Of a stretch of 17,413 bases of DNA, positions 1 through 7,941 are shown piece after piece. Both the position numbers and the translations under genes were made by a program. Each line of letters begins with the position of its first letter. The first letter of the stretch is position 1. Below the pieces are notes generated by a model that searched no databases, was not told the origin of the DNA, and saw nothing but the letters and a program-made list of their open reading frames with translations. This stretch comes from WTAW01 sp964406575 (GTDB lineage: Bacteria > Acidobacteriota > Aminicenantia > Aminicenantales > Aminicenantaceae): assembly GCA_964406575.1 (NCBI GenBank), contig CAYOSH010000058.1, positions 1-17,413 of the forward strand. The letters run 5' to 3'.

Positions 1-46
1 ATTACTCTAAGCTGGCATCCAAATGGGATGAAATTGTAATATCTTT

Positions 47-280
47 TCACTTCGTGTTGAAATACCAGACGAACTTGATCATGGCCACGGTCTTGTTTGT
101 CCGGATCCGTCCGGGATGATCCAGCGTGTCTCCGAATTGGTATTCTCCGTCGCCAGCATGTTCTCCTTGAGCTCCCGCTGGGTGAAGTTCGAAATGCGCG
201 GAGCCTTAGTCCAGGCCTCCTCATCCAGCACTCCGTCGAAATCGATCGGCGAATCGGTGTGCTTTGCCCTGAGTCTATCG
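47..280 (-). pseudogene. Internally deleted remnant of a DUF5916/CBM9-like protein gene
   Basis: Read on the minus strand, positions 259-145 encode HTDSPIDFDGVLDEEAW followed by TKAPRISNFTQRE and ENMLATE. This is the recognisable start of the carbohydrate-binding-family-9-like domain that opens DUF5916 proteins (pattern: IDGxLDExxWxxAxxIxxFxQRxPxxGxxAT). From about 151 down to the stop at 47-49 a different frame reads DGEYQFGDTLDHPGRIR then TNKTVAMIKFVWYFNTK and stop, resembling the aromatic beta-strand C-terminus of such outer-membrane-type proteins. About 40 N-terminal and 34 C-terminal codons are therefore joined at about 145-151, with several hundred codons missing and a frame change. Both fragments are seen directly; the family assignment rests on remembered consensus and is firmer for the N-terminal piece. 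No intact start or signal peptide remains. Confidence 0.55.
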
Positions 281-285
281 GGTGT

Positions 286-324
286 GCTGTCTTCAAATCC
301 CTCACAAATTTCTGTAATATCCAC
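286..324. repeat. Dispersed intergenic repeat, copy 1
   Basis: The 26 bases at 299-324 match 6413-6438 with a single difference (C to T), in the same orientation. Similarity extends about 13 bases further toward 286 with small gaps. The copy sits next to the DUF5916-type remnant, downstream of the efflux operon. In copies 2 and 3 the extension contains GGCTT and AAGCC arms that could pair; in this copy they are degraded. Confidence 0.6.
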
Positions 325-446
325 CGGCTGATATCCTGAAATATGAGTATCGCACCCAACCCGGAGCCGACACGACATTCCTCCAAGGCATCTATCATAA
401 AGCAAAGGAAAAAAACTTACCCACTTAAGAACTATTTGGAAAAAAT

Positions 447-3400
447 TCAGGTGACGCCTTGTTGAGCTTTGGCTTTTTGGCGATGGCTTAGAAGAATATA
501 GTAGACCGTCGGCGTGGCGATGAGAGAGAGCAGCACGGAAATGCAGAGTGATCCGATGACGGCGAGGGCCAGCGGCTTGAGCATATCCGCACCGGAGCCA
601 ATGCCGTAAGCCAGAGGAAGCATCCCGAGCGCTGCGGCTAGGGATGTCATCAAGACGGGCCGCAGCCTGCGACGTCCCGACCGAACGAGCGCTTCGGCCA
701 GGTCTAATCCCTCTGCCTGCAAATGCTTCACGAAATCGAGCATGAGAATGCCGTTCTTGGCTACGATCCCGATGCCGATGATGGCACCCAGGAGAGAGAC
801 GACGTTCAAAGACGTCCCGGTCGTCCACAGAGCTAGGACCGTTCCGAACATGGCAAGAACAGCGCCGAAGACGATCGCCACCGGCTCATAAAAAGACCCG
901 AACTCTAAAAGGAGCACGGTGAAGACGAGAAAAATAGCCATAAGCAGCACGATCACGAGGTTCCGAAAGCTATCCTGCTGCTGCTGGTAGAGACCTCCGT
1001 ATTCGATCGTTCCCGGGGGGATGGATTTATCTTTGCTCAGTGTTTTACGGATCTCGGCCATAGCGCTTCCCATGTCGCGGCCCTCGAGCCTCGCCGTGAT
1101 GGCGACATCCTGCCGCGAGTCTTCCCGACGGAGTTCGAGCTGCCTTGGTTCTTCCACGATATGGACGATCTGTGACAGCTTAACGAGCGCTCCGCCCGGC
1201 GTCCGCAGCGGCAGGTCCCGGAGGCTGGCGAGCCGGTCGAGCCGGGAGGATTCCACTTTCACCCTGATATCGATCACCCGATCTCCTTCCAGAACCGAGG
1301 AAGCCGTTCGGCCCAGCATGGCCGTATTCATGGCAGCGGCGACGTCATCCGCGGTCAGACCGAAGCGTTCCGCTTCCTCCTGCCGCACGCGGAGTTTGAT
1401 CGTCGGCCCTGTATAGACCAATCCGTCAAACGTATCCACGACGCCCGGAATCTTCTTGATCTGCTCCTCGACCTCTGGCGCTTTCTTCTTGAGCCAGGCC
1501 TGGTCGGTCGAAAACAGTTTCACTTCAATGGGTTGAGGTGCCCACATCAAATCGCCGATCAGGTCGCCCAGGATTCCTGGAAACTCCCAAGTCAGGCCGG
1601 GGAGTTCAGTATTAAACTTCCGGCGCAATTCGGAGATTACATCCGCGGTTTTCCTCCGGCGATTCCTTTTCAACTTAACCAGAAAATCTCCGGTGTTTGG
1701 CTCGGCGATAGCCAGCGCCAGCCTAGCTCCAGTGCGGCGTGAATAGCTTTCTAGCTCTGGGATAGTCCGCAGAATCTTCTCCGCTTTCAGAAGCTGGCGA
1801 TGTGTCTCCGCCAAGCTCGTCCCGGGCGGAGTGAAATAATCAATGACGAACCCTCCTTCATCCATGGGCGGCAGGAATTCGCTGTCGAGCTGCTTGTAGA
1901 CAAATATCCCGGCGAGGAGGACAAGCCCGCAGGCGCCCAGAGTGCGCCAACGATGCCGAAGGGCAGCACGCACGGCAATTTCATAGATTCGAATCAGGCG
2001 GCGAAGCAGGAAGCCGCCCTGTTCAGCATGTGGCGCAAACTTCTCTCCCCGGCGCGGCCGGATGAACGAGGCGGCGAGCGACGGGGTCAGGGTCACGGCC
2101 AGAACCAGCGACATGAGCAGCGAAACAGCCATGGTCAACGCCAAGGCACGGAAGAAGACTCCCGTAATCCCTTGAAGAAAAGCCAAAGGAATAAACACGA
2201 CGACCGGTGTCAGTGTCGAACCGACCAGCGGCCGATAGATCTCGCTGATCCCCTCTCGAACGGCCTCTACCCGTCCCAATCCGGACATTCTTTTGGTATG
2301 GATAGCTTCGACGACGACGATCGCATCGTCGATGATCAGGCCGATGGCGGCGGCGATTCCCCCCAAAGTCATCAAATTAAAGGTGAGCCCGGTGATCTTC
2401 ATGGACAGGAGCGTGGTCAGGACGGTTATGGGGATGACCATCGTCGCGACGAGCGTTGTGCTCCAATTTTTCAGAAAAAAATAGAGGATAAATACGGACA
2501 AAATCAGGCCGAATATGATCGCTTCCCATACGCTATCGACCGAAGCGCGGACGATCTCTGACTGGTCATAGAAAAATGCGAGCTTCATGTCCGGAGGCAA
2601 TATTTGCTTCAGTTCTGCCAGCTGTTTCTTAAGGGCCTTGGCGATCTCCAGGGTGTTCCCGTCGGGCTGGCTGCGGACATTAAGCAGAACCGCATTCTCT
2701 CCATCGGCCGTCACTACATTAAAGACTGGCTGGGGCCCGCGCTCGACACGCGCGAAGTCGCGGACGCGGACCGGATGGCCGTCGATGACTGTCACCGAGA
2801 AGTTTTCGATATCTCGGATCGAATGGACTCGACCGTCGACCACGGTCAAATAGAGTGTATGGTTCTCTTCGTGCATACCAGCCGATGCCACAAAATTGTT
2901 ATTCGTTAAGGCGTCAGTAACCTGAGTTAGGGTCAGATTGGCGGCACTCAGCAAAAGAGGATCGACCACAATGTGGTATTCGGGAGTGCGGCCGCCTACG
3001 AGGTCCACGCGGGCGACGCCAGGAATCCGCAGGAAGCGGAGTTTGAGATTATAGCGCGCCGTTTCCCAAAGTTCAATGATGCTGCGCATCCGGCTGGTGA
3101 GGCTGACGCCGATGATCGGGAAAGCTGAAAAGGTCAGCCGGAAGACGTTCGTTTCGGCGGTCGCAGGCAAACCGCTGCGAATCTGGGAAAGCCGGCTGAG
3201 CACGTATAGCTCGGATTCGATCATCTTGACCTTCCAATTGAAAAAGACGCTGATTTCCGCCGAACCGCGCCCTGTAGCCGAGCGGATCGTGGTCACACCC
3301 TGAATGTCTTTCATCGCCTCTTCGATGGGGCGTGTTATGGTCGCCATCATTTCGTCGGCAGGCATGACACCGTTGTCCACGAGGATGACAACCCGGGGAA

Positions 3401-3536
3401 AATTCGTTCGGGGAAACACCGACGAAGGTATGTTGAAGGCCGAATAAACTCCGGCCAGACAGAGGGCGGCGCAGATGAACACGATCGAAAGCGAATGTTG
3501 AGTGGCAAACTGGCCTAAAGCGGAATTTTTATTCAT
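447..3536 (-). CDS. RND-family efflux pump permease (HAE1/AcrB type)
   Basis: This is the inner-membrane proton-driven pump of a tripartite export system; substrates are probably hydrophobic or amphiphilic compounds. The product is about 1029 residues, normal for the family. It shows a membrane segment near residue 20, a first periplasmic loop with FPRTNFPRVVI and ATITRPIEEAM, then a bundle containing GLIIDDAIVVVEA. The paired Asp (about 403-404) matches the proton-relay pair of AcrB. The late membrane block contains GIVAKNGILMLDF, whose Lys (about 927) matches the AcrB relay lysine. These residues favour HAE1-type drug pumps over CzcA-type metal pumps. I chose the ATG at 3536, seven bases after the fusion-protein stop; an upstream ATG at 3587 would overlap that gene by 44 bases. 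It is the last gene of the operon, and no clear terminator hairpin with a T tract follows. Confidence 0.93.
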   Translation of the reverse strand: MNKNSALGQFATQHSLSIVFICAALCLAGVYSAFNIPSSVFPRTNFPRVVILVDNGVMPADEMMATITRPIEEAMKDIQGVTTIRSATGRGSAEISVFFNWKVKMIESELYVLSRLSQIRSGLPATAETNVFRLTFSAFPIIGVSLTSRMRSIIELWETARYNLKLRFLRIPGVARVDLVGGRTPEYHIVVDPLLLSAANLTLTQVTDALTNNNFVASAGMHEENHTLYLTVVDGRVHSIRDIENFSVTVIDGHPVRVRDFARVERGPQPVFNVVTADGENAVLLNVRSQPDGNTLEIAKALKKQLAELKQILPPDMKLAFFYDQSEIVRASVDSVWEAIIFGLILSVFILYFFLKNWSTTLVATMVIPITVLTTLLSMKITGLTFNLMTLGGIAAAIGLIIDDAIVVVEAIHTKRMSGLGRVEAVREGISEIYRPLVGSTLTPVVVFIPLAFLQGITGVFFRALALTMAVSLLMSLVLAVTLTPSLAASFIRPRRGEKFAPHAEQGGFLLRRLIRIYEIAVRAALRHRWRTLGACGLVLLAGIFVYKQLDSEFLPPMDEGGFVIDYFTPPGTSLAETHRQLLKAEKILRTIPELESYSRRTGARLALAIAEPNTGDFLVKLKRNRRRKTADVISELRRKFNTELPGLTWEFPGILGDLIGDLMWAPQPIEVKLFSTDQAWLKKKAPEVEEQIKKIPGVVDTFDGLVYTGPTIKLRVRQEEAERFGLTADDVAAAMNTAMLGRTASSVLEGDRVIDIRVKVESSRLDRLASLRDLPLRTPGGALVKLSQIVHIVEEPRQLELRREDSRQDVAITARLEGRDMGSAMAEIRKTLSKDKSIPPGTIEYGGLYQQQQDSFRNLVIVLLMAIFLVFTVLLLEFGSFYEPVAIVFGAVLAMFGTVLALWTTGTSLNVVSLLGAIIGIGIVAKNGILMLDFVKHLQAEGLDLAEALVRSGRRRLRPVLMTSLAAALGMLPLAYGIGSGADMLKPLALAVIGSLCISVLLSLIATPTVYYILLSHRQKAKAQQGVT

Positions 3537-3543
3537 GAGTCTT

Positions 3544-4617
3544 TCAAATAATATGAATCTTGGCCGCATCAGGAACGGCATAGGCATCTTCTGTAACGAT
3601 GACCAGACCTTCTCTAAGGCCGTCCCCGCTTACTTCGACAAGTCCCCCTTCCCGAAGGCCGATTTTGACCGGCTTCCAGATGGCTTTGTCATCTTCGACC
3701 AGCACAATCTTGCCGGTATCGCTTCCTACAGAATCTGCGATAATGCTGGCTTCCGGGACGACCAGGCAGCCGGAGTGCTCATCGCAGACAATACGGACGC
3801 TTAAGAATTGTCCCGGAAGGAAGTCGGCGCCTGCAGGGAGCGAGATGCGGACCTGCACTGTATCGGCCTTCTCATCGATCTTCGAACCGATATAGACTAC
3901 GGAGCCTGGAAGTTTGCTAACAGTTTCGAACTGTACCGGTAGGCCAACTTTGACCAACATGACCTCCCGGCTCGGAATATTCACGACAGCGACAAGCCGG
4001 TCGAGGTCGACAATCGCAGCCAGCACCGTATTGAGCTCCACGGCTTCGCCTGGCTTGGTATTAATCTTGACCACTGTTCCGGCGAGCGGAGCCTTGATTT
4101 TCAAAAAGGCAAGATCAGTCTCGGCTGCAGCGAGTCCACTGCGGGCATCGTTGAGCTGCTGCTCTGCTTCAAGATAAGTCTTCTTGGATGTTCCCCCCTC
4201 TGGCAGAAGCTTCTTTTGCCGCTCAAAATTTTCCTCAGCGAAAACCATGGCTTTTTTCGCCTTTTCATAGGCAACATCAGCGAGGCGGCTGTCCAGTTGA
4301 AAGAGAACGGCTCCTTTGGCCACTTTCTGGCCTTCAAGGCACTCGATGCGGGCCACAATACCCGCTACTGGCGAGGCCACTTGAGCTTCGGCTGGTGGAC
4401 GTTCCAAGCCCGCAGGTTCAGGCATTATAAACCCGTAGGCCGTGACAAGGTGATGGAGCGTCGCGCGCTGGATCTTGCCGGTATGGACGGACATTTCCAC
4501 AGCGCCCTCTTCATTCTTTCCGCCATCTTCGCGATGAACGAGTTTTATGATAATGAGAGCGGCTAACACTGCTGCAGCCAGAACGACTAAAGCTATTCCT
4601 GTTCGGCGCTTACTCAT
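3544..4617 (-). CDS. RND efflux membrane fusion protein (periplasmic adaptor)
   Basis: The adaptor bridges the RND pump and the outer-membrane channel. The product is about 357 residues. A single N-terminal membrane segment (GIALVVLAAAVLAALIII) follows the basic MSKRRT, and no lipobox Cys is present, so it is probably held by the membrane helix. A split biotinyl-lipoyl domain is visible as VASPVAGIVARI with GQKVAKGAVLFQLD in the first half and IKAPLAGTVVKI with PGEAVELN in the second. The halves flank an alpha-hairpin rich in Ala, Glu and Lys. Beta-barrel and membrane-proximal domains follow (FLPGQFLSVRI, CLVVPEASI). The start at 4617 is preceded by AAGGAG eight bases upstream and overlaps the end of the channel gene by 8 bases, so translation is probably coupled. 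A TTG at 4641 would also be open but contains the ribosome site within it. Confidence 0.92.
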   Translation of the reverse strand: MSKRRTGIALVVLAAAVLAALIIIKLVHREDGGKNEEGAVEMSVHTGKIQRATLHHLVTAYGFIMPEPAGLERPPAEAQVASPVAGIVARIECLEGQKVAKGAVLFQLDSRLADVAYEKAKKAMVFAEENFERQKKLLPEGGTSKKTYLEAEQQLNDARSGLAAAETDLAFLKIKAPLAGTVVKINTKPGEAVELNTVLAAIVDLDRLVAVVNIPSREVMLVKVGLPVQFETVSKLPGSVVYIGSKIDEKADTVQVRISLPAGADFLPGQFLSVRIVCDEHSGCLVVPEASIIADSVGSDTGKIVLVEDDKAIWKPVKIGLREGGLVEVSGDGLREGLVIVTEDAYAVPDAAKIHII

Positions 4618-6064
4618 CTTTTCGCTCCTTTGTTTGTCCAAGGGAATTTCTTCCCGGCTCCATGAGCCAATCCTTCAGGTCGAGCGGACTCTGCATGGCG
4701 TCTTCGAGCTCTCCGATTGCCTGCTGGGCTTTGACCAAAGCATCCAGCTTGGCGAGAGCACTCGAAGCAAGCTCTAACCGAACGCTGAGGAGCTCGAACA
4801 TCGATATCTCTCCGATCTCATATCTGGCCTTGGCGATCGCTTCCTGTATTTTAAGGCTCTTTTGAAGCTCATCCGCGGCTTTGGCTTTATCGACAGCGGA
4901 CTGGCTGGCTGCAACAGCACTCTCAATATCTCCGATCACTTTGGCTTGAAGCGCCAGAAACCGGGCCGCAGTCTCCGTGCGGCGGGCTTCGGCCTCGGCG
5001 ATTGGCCCTTTATTTCGATTGAAAATAGGCAAGATGAGACTCAATCCCAGCGTCCATTTAGAATCGGTCTGGTCGAGCTGGTAGCCTGGGCCAATGTGGA
5101 TGTCTGGATATTGCTTGGCAATTTCGAGCTGCAGGGCAGATTGACTGGCCTCGTATTCCGACAGAGCCCCGAGGATATCTGCGCGGTTGAGCAAGGCGCG
5201 GCGTTGGATCTCATCCTGTGGAATATCATCGTGTACGTTAAGGAATTCTTCGAAAGAGAGGGCAACATCGGCCAAGGATTTCGCAGGAAGTCCTATAGCG
5301 CCGGCTAATTTGACCACTGCCTGAGATCTCTGTTTAAGAGCTTCGAGTAAGGTGAGCCGGGTGTTGTCGAGTGCGATCCGGGTTTGGGTGACATCGTAAA
5401 GAGAGGCTTCTCCGACGGCCCATTGGGCTTCGAGAATCCTGAGGCTTTCGGACTGGAGAGATTGCTGCGTGTTTAAGAGCGACGCCGTTTCGCGGGCAGC
5501 AAACAGGTCGAGGAACGCCCGACGCAACCGGCTCCGGACTTCCCAGGCAACGGAGAGAATATTCAACCGGGCTGCTTCTGAAAGATGTCGAGCTTGCGCG
5601 ATCCGATAACCGCGTTTGCCGGCGGTCTCGATCGGGATTTCCAGAGCGACTTCTGGAATCCAAGGCGTGATCTCTTGGGCGGGTGTGGTGCTGTTATATC
5701 CCATCAGGATGCTTCCTGTCGGATTGGGGCGCTCACCGGCTGAAATCCGGCCAGCCTGGGCGACGTTCCATTGGGCACGGGCTACGTCTAGGTCAGGATG
5801 ATAAAACATGGCAGCCAAAGTGAGGCTGTGAAGATCCCAAGACGGCGGCGGCCATTCTCCTATTTCCGGTTTGGATTGGAAATAATCTTTGACCTCGGGA
5901 GCGTCCAACTTTCGCGCCTCGAAGTCGTCCAAAGTTTGAGCCGGGGAAATTGGTTTGGGTTGAAATCTAGCACAGGTTGTTGCAGACAGGACGATGAAAG
6001 CAAAAAATACAAGTCTCGAGCTCTTCTTCCTGCTATTCTCTAGACCCACATCCTTCTCCTCCAT
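4610..6064 (-). CDS. TolC-like outer membrane efflux protein
   Basis: The trimeric outer-membrane channel completes the tripartite pump. The product is about 484 residues. A basic N-terminus (SRKKSSR) and hydrophobic stretch LVFFAFIVLSATTC form a signal peptide. The Cys could carry lipid, but Thr before it is atypical for a lipobox. Two long OEP-type helical repeats follow: the first with LAAMFYHPDLDVARAQ and PEVALEIPIE, the second with ALLNRADILGALSEYEAS, LGLSLILPIFNRNKGPIAEAEARR and ARYEIGEISMFELLSVR. The internal duplication is typical of the family. The start is uncertain: the ATG at 6064 lacks a ribosome site, while an in-frame GTG at 6049 is preceded by GGAGGAGAAGG. It is the first gene of the efflux operon. 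Confidence 0.9.
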   Translation of the reverse strand: MEEKDVGLENSRKKSSRLVFFAFIVLSATTCARFQPKPISPAQTLDDFEARKLDAPEVKDYFQSKPEIGEWPPPSWDLHSLTLAAMFYHPDLDVARAQWNVAQAGRISAGERPNPTGSILMGYNSTTPAQEITPWIPEVALEIPIETAGKRGYRIAQARHLSEAARLNILSVAWEVRSRLRRAFLDLFAARETASLLNTQQSLQSESLRILEAQWAVGEASLYDVTQTRIALDNTRLTLLEALKQRSQAVVKLAGAIGLPAKSLADVALSFEEFLNVHDDIPQDEIQRRALLNRADILGALSEYEASQSALQLEIAKQYPDIHIGPGYQLDQTDSKWTLGLSLILPIFNRNKGPIAEAEARRTETAARFLALQAKVIGDIESAVAASQSAVDKAKAADELQKSLKIQEAIAKARYEIGEISMFELLSVRLELASSALAKLDALVKAQQAIGELEDAMQSPLDLKDWLMEPGRNSLGQTKERKDE

Positions 6065-6110
6065 TGCCAAGAAATGAGGCGCTGCATCGAAAATTCGAAT
6101 ATTTCATTAT

Positions 6111-6272
6111 TTAGACGCTGTCCGCAGCCACCTTCTTCCCTTTTTTCTTTAGAACGTGACACTTCAAGGCGTCCTTCCCGCAGGCTAGATTCGCAACTCG
6201 ATTCTGATCATAACCAAGCGTTCCAGGTATAAAGGAAGTATCGCATGAAACGACTCGGAATGACCTCCATCT
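6111..6272 (-). other. Protein-like open frame without a start codon in the efflux leader
   Basis: Between stop codons lies a 53-codon frame with a protein-like composition. It includes SFRVVSCDTSFIPGTLGYDQ, then RVANLACGKDALKCHVL and KKKGKKVAADSV before TAA at 6111-6113. It has no ATG, GTG or TTG start at its beginning, so it is either a remnant of a longer gene, part of a dispersed coding-like repeat, or chance. It falls inside the predicted 5' leader of the efflux operon. A 22-codon ATG frame (MKMEVIPSRFMRYFLYTWNA...) overlaps it in another phase. I do not recognise a family. Confidence 0.25.
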
Positions 6273-6295
6273 TCATGACTTCAGCCTGACCTCTA

Positions 6296-6324
6296 TTTAT
6301 ATTTAGATGGCAGGCGGCTGTCAA
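6296..6324 (-). promoter_or_regulatory. Sigma-70 type promoter upstream of the efflux operon
   Basis: On the minus strand the sequence reads TTGACA (6324-6319), a 17-base spacer, then TATAAA (6301-6296). That is a perfect -35, ideal spacing and a 5-of-6 match at -10. The predicted start near 6289 leaves a leader of about 225 nt before the channel gene. The rest of the 6065-6489 gap holds the start-less open frame at 6111-6272 and repeat copy 2; I see no strong terminator with a T tract for the permease transcript. Confidence 0.65.
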
Positions 6325-6399
6325 GCCTGTAAAAGGTCCTTACACGTTCTCTCACGAGATTCCGATCGGGGGCGCTATTTATAAGTAATTCCTGTTTAG

Positions 6400-6438
6400 G
6401 CTTGTCTTAAAGCCCTCATAAATTTCTGTAATATCCAC
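6400..6438. repeat. Dispersed intergenic repeat, copy 2
   Basis: The bases at 6413-6438 match 299-324 at 25 of 26 positions, in direct orientation. The extension toward 6399 (GGCTTGTCTTAAAGCCCT) matches copy 3 at 11328 apart from one substitution and one extra base. The extension can form a short stem (GGCTT with AAGCC). Copies 1 and 2 bracket the efflux operon. Confidence 0.6.
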
Positions 6439-6489
6439 TTTGTAACTCTGCTTTCGTCCGAAACGTCTTATCTCAGATTTTTCGGTATC

Positions 6490-7929
6490 TCACCTATAGT
6501 CTCCAAGAATTTGGTATGCTCTCTCTTCATCGCTCATATCTTTTTTTGAGCGACGCAGTCTGTAGCCAAGCAAGCCGAGAAGCATCCATCCCACGAAAAG
6601 GGCATATTCCAGCGGCCATTCGAGCTGGGCCGGGGAACCGGGAAAAATCATGAGGACGACCAGGAGTCCGGCGATGATGGCTCCCAGATAGAGTGAGGCC
6701 GTATGCTTCACTCTGTACGGTCTTGGCATATCCGGAGCCGTCTTTCTCAGCCGAACCGCTGAGAGGCAAGTGATGAACCATCCGCTGATGAAGGCCAGCG
6801 AAGCGACGTTGACCATAGGGAGAAGGCTGGATTTGCCGACGAATGGCCCGATGAGCGTGAGAAATCCCACAAAGAGGATCGCGTTCTTAGGAGTCTGGTG
6901 CTTCTGTTCAACGTCGCCCAGGCTTTTGGGCAGCAGACCCCCTCTGCCTGCAGCAAAGATAATTCTTGTCGCCGCGATAAAAAATCCGTTGAAGGAAGTG
7001 ATCAGCCCTAAAAAGGCGGCGAAGAGAACCAACCTCGTCGCCCATGTGTAAGCGAAGGCGACCTGGAAAGCGTTGGCAGTCGGCATTTCGTACTTGATGG
7101 TCTCCTGCCAGGGCATACAGAGAGAAAGGGCCAGGATAACGATACCATAGAAGGCGGCGCCCACAAGGATGGAGACGATGACAGCCTTTCCCAAATCCCT
7201 TGGATTGAGTTTTACTCTTGATTCCTCGGCTCCCTGGGGGATGGTGTCAAAACCCGAATAATAGAATGGCACAATTCCGAGCACAGCGATGATGGAAGCT
7301 CCTATGGCCGTCAGGGAAGTGCCTCCGGCAAAGAGAGGAACCATATGGGAAAAGCTCCCTCTGATAAGAGCAGTGATGGTGAACGCAACCACACAAATAA
7401 AAATCATGGCCGTGGTGATGGTTTGGAATTGAGCGGATGTTTTTACTCCCCGGAAATTCATGTATATGATGAGCAAAGTTAAAAAGACGCCTGTGCCGAT
7501 CGATAAAAAACTGACCGGAAAGCCGCCGATCATGTAGAGAGATTTCGTCCTCAGTGCCGGGACAAGATATTCTATCAGCCAACCGATGGCTACGGCTTCG
7601 AACGGGCAGAGAATGATATAGGCCAGAGAGAGAAACCATCCGGTTAGGAAGCTGGGCCCGATGCCGAAGGCCTTGAAAGAAAAGGCGACTTCTCCTCCGG
7701 CTACCGGGATGGACGGCGTCAGTTCGGCGTAGCAGAGTCCGACAAATATGAGCAGCAGCCCTCCGACAACGAATCCGGTGATGGCACCCAAAGGGCCTCC
7801 TCTCACCAGCCAGTCTCCGGCGACAACCACCCATCCGACGCCGATCATGGAGCCGATTCCCAAACCCAAATAGTTTTTGAAATTCATGGCTTTGGCCAGG
7901 GTTTTTCTTTCTGTCGAGTCGTAAGCCAC
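6490..7929 (-). CDS. APC-superfamily amino acid permease
   Basis: This inner-membrane amino acid or amine transporter has about 479 residues and roughly 12 hydrophobic segments, typical of the amino acid-polyamine-organocation family. The first segment has GLGIGSMIGVGWVVVAG, the glycine-rich unwound helix that binds the substrate amine and carboxylate. AGGEVAFSF in helix 3 and FYYSGFDTIPQGAEES near helix 6 and the following loop are also typical. Translation starts at GTG 7929, with AAGGG eight bases upstream in the 12-base gap after the aminotransferase stop, so the two genes form one transcript. The substrate is probably what the aminotransferase uses (4-aminobutyrate, ornithine or a related omega-amino acid), but the sequence alone does not say which. 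Confidence 0.88.
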   Translation of the reverse strand: MAYDSTERKTLAKAMNFKNYLGLGIGSMIGVGWVVVAGDWLVRGGPLGAITGFVVGGLLLIFVGLCYAELTPSIPVAGGEVAFSFKAFGIGPSFLTGWFLSLAYIILCPFEAVAIGWLIEYLVPALRTKSLYMIGGFPVSFLSIGTGVFLTLLIIYMNFRGVKTSAQFQTITTAMIFICVVAFTITALIRGSFSHMVPLFAGGTSLTAIGASIIAVLGIVPFYYSGFDTIPQGAEESRVKLNPRDLGKAVIVSILVGAAFYGIVILALSLCMPWQETIKYEMPTANAFQVAFAYTWATRLVLFAAFLGLITSFNGFFIAATRIIFAAGRGGLLPKSLGDVEQKHQTPKNAILFVGFLTLIGPFVGKSSLLPMVNVASLAFISGWFITCLSAVRLRKTAPDMPRPYRVKHTASLYLGAIIAGLLVVLMIFPGSPAQLEWPLEYALFVGWMLLGLLGYRLRRSKKDMSDEERAYQILGDYR

Positions 7930-7941
7930 TTTCTTACCCTT

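Noticed and set aside
1..30. Possible fourth repeat copy near the window start (GATATTACA on the minus strand)
   Set aside because: Only about nine bases match without gaps; this is expected by chance in AT-rich sequence.
79..828. A 249-codon minus-strand open frame
   Set aside because: Most of it lies over the RND gene in another phase and has arginine-rich shadow composition; only its last part contains the DUF5916-type remnant, which is reported separately.
1800..2561. A 253-codon plus-strand open frame opposite the RND gene
   Set aside because: Its sequence is low-complexity and rich in Gln, Asp, Gly and Arg, as expected for the antisense of a conserved membrane protein; the opposite strand is clearly coding.
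3537..3587. Upstream ATG for the RND pump at 3587
   Set aside because: It would overlap the fusion-protein gene by 44 bases and add a non-membrane extension that RND pumps normally lack; ATG 3536 fits the family N-terminus.
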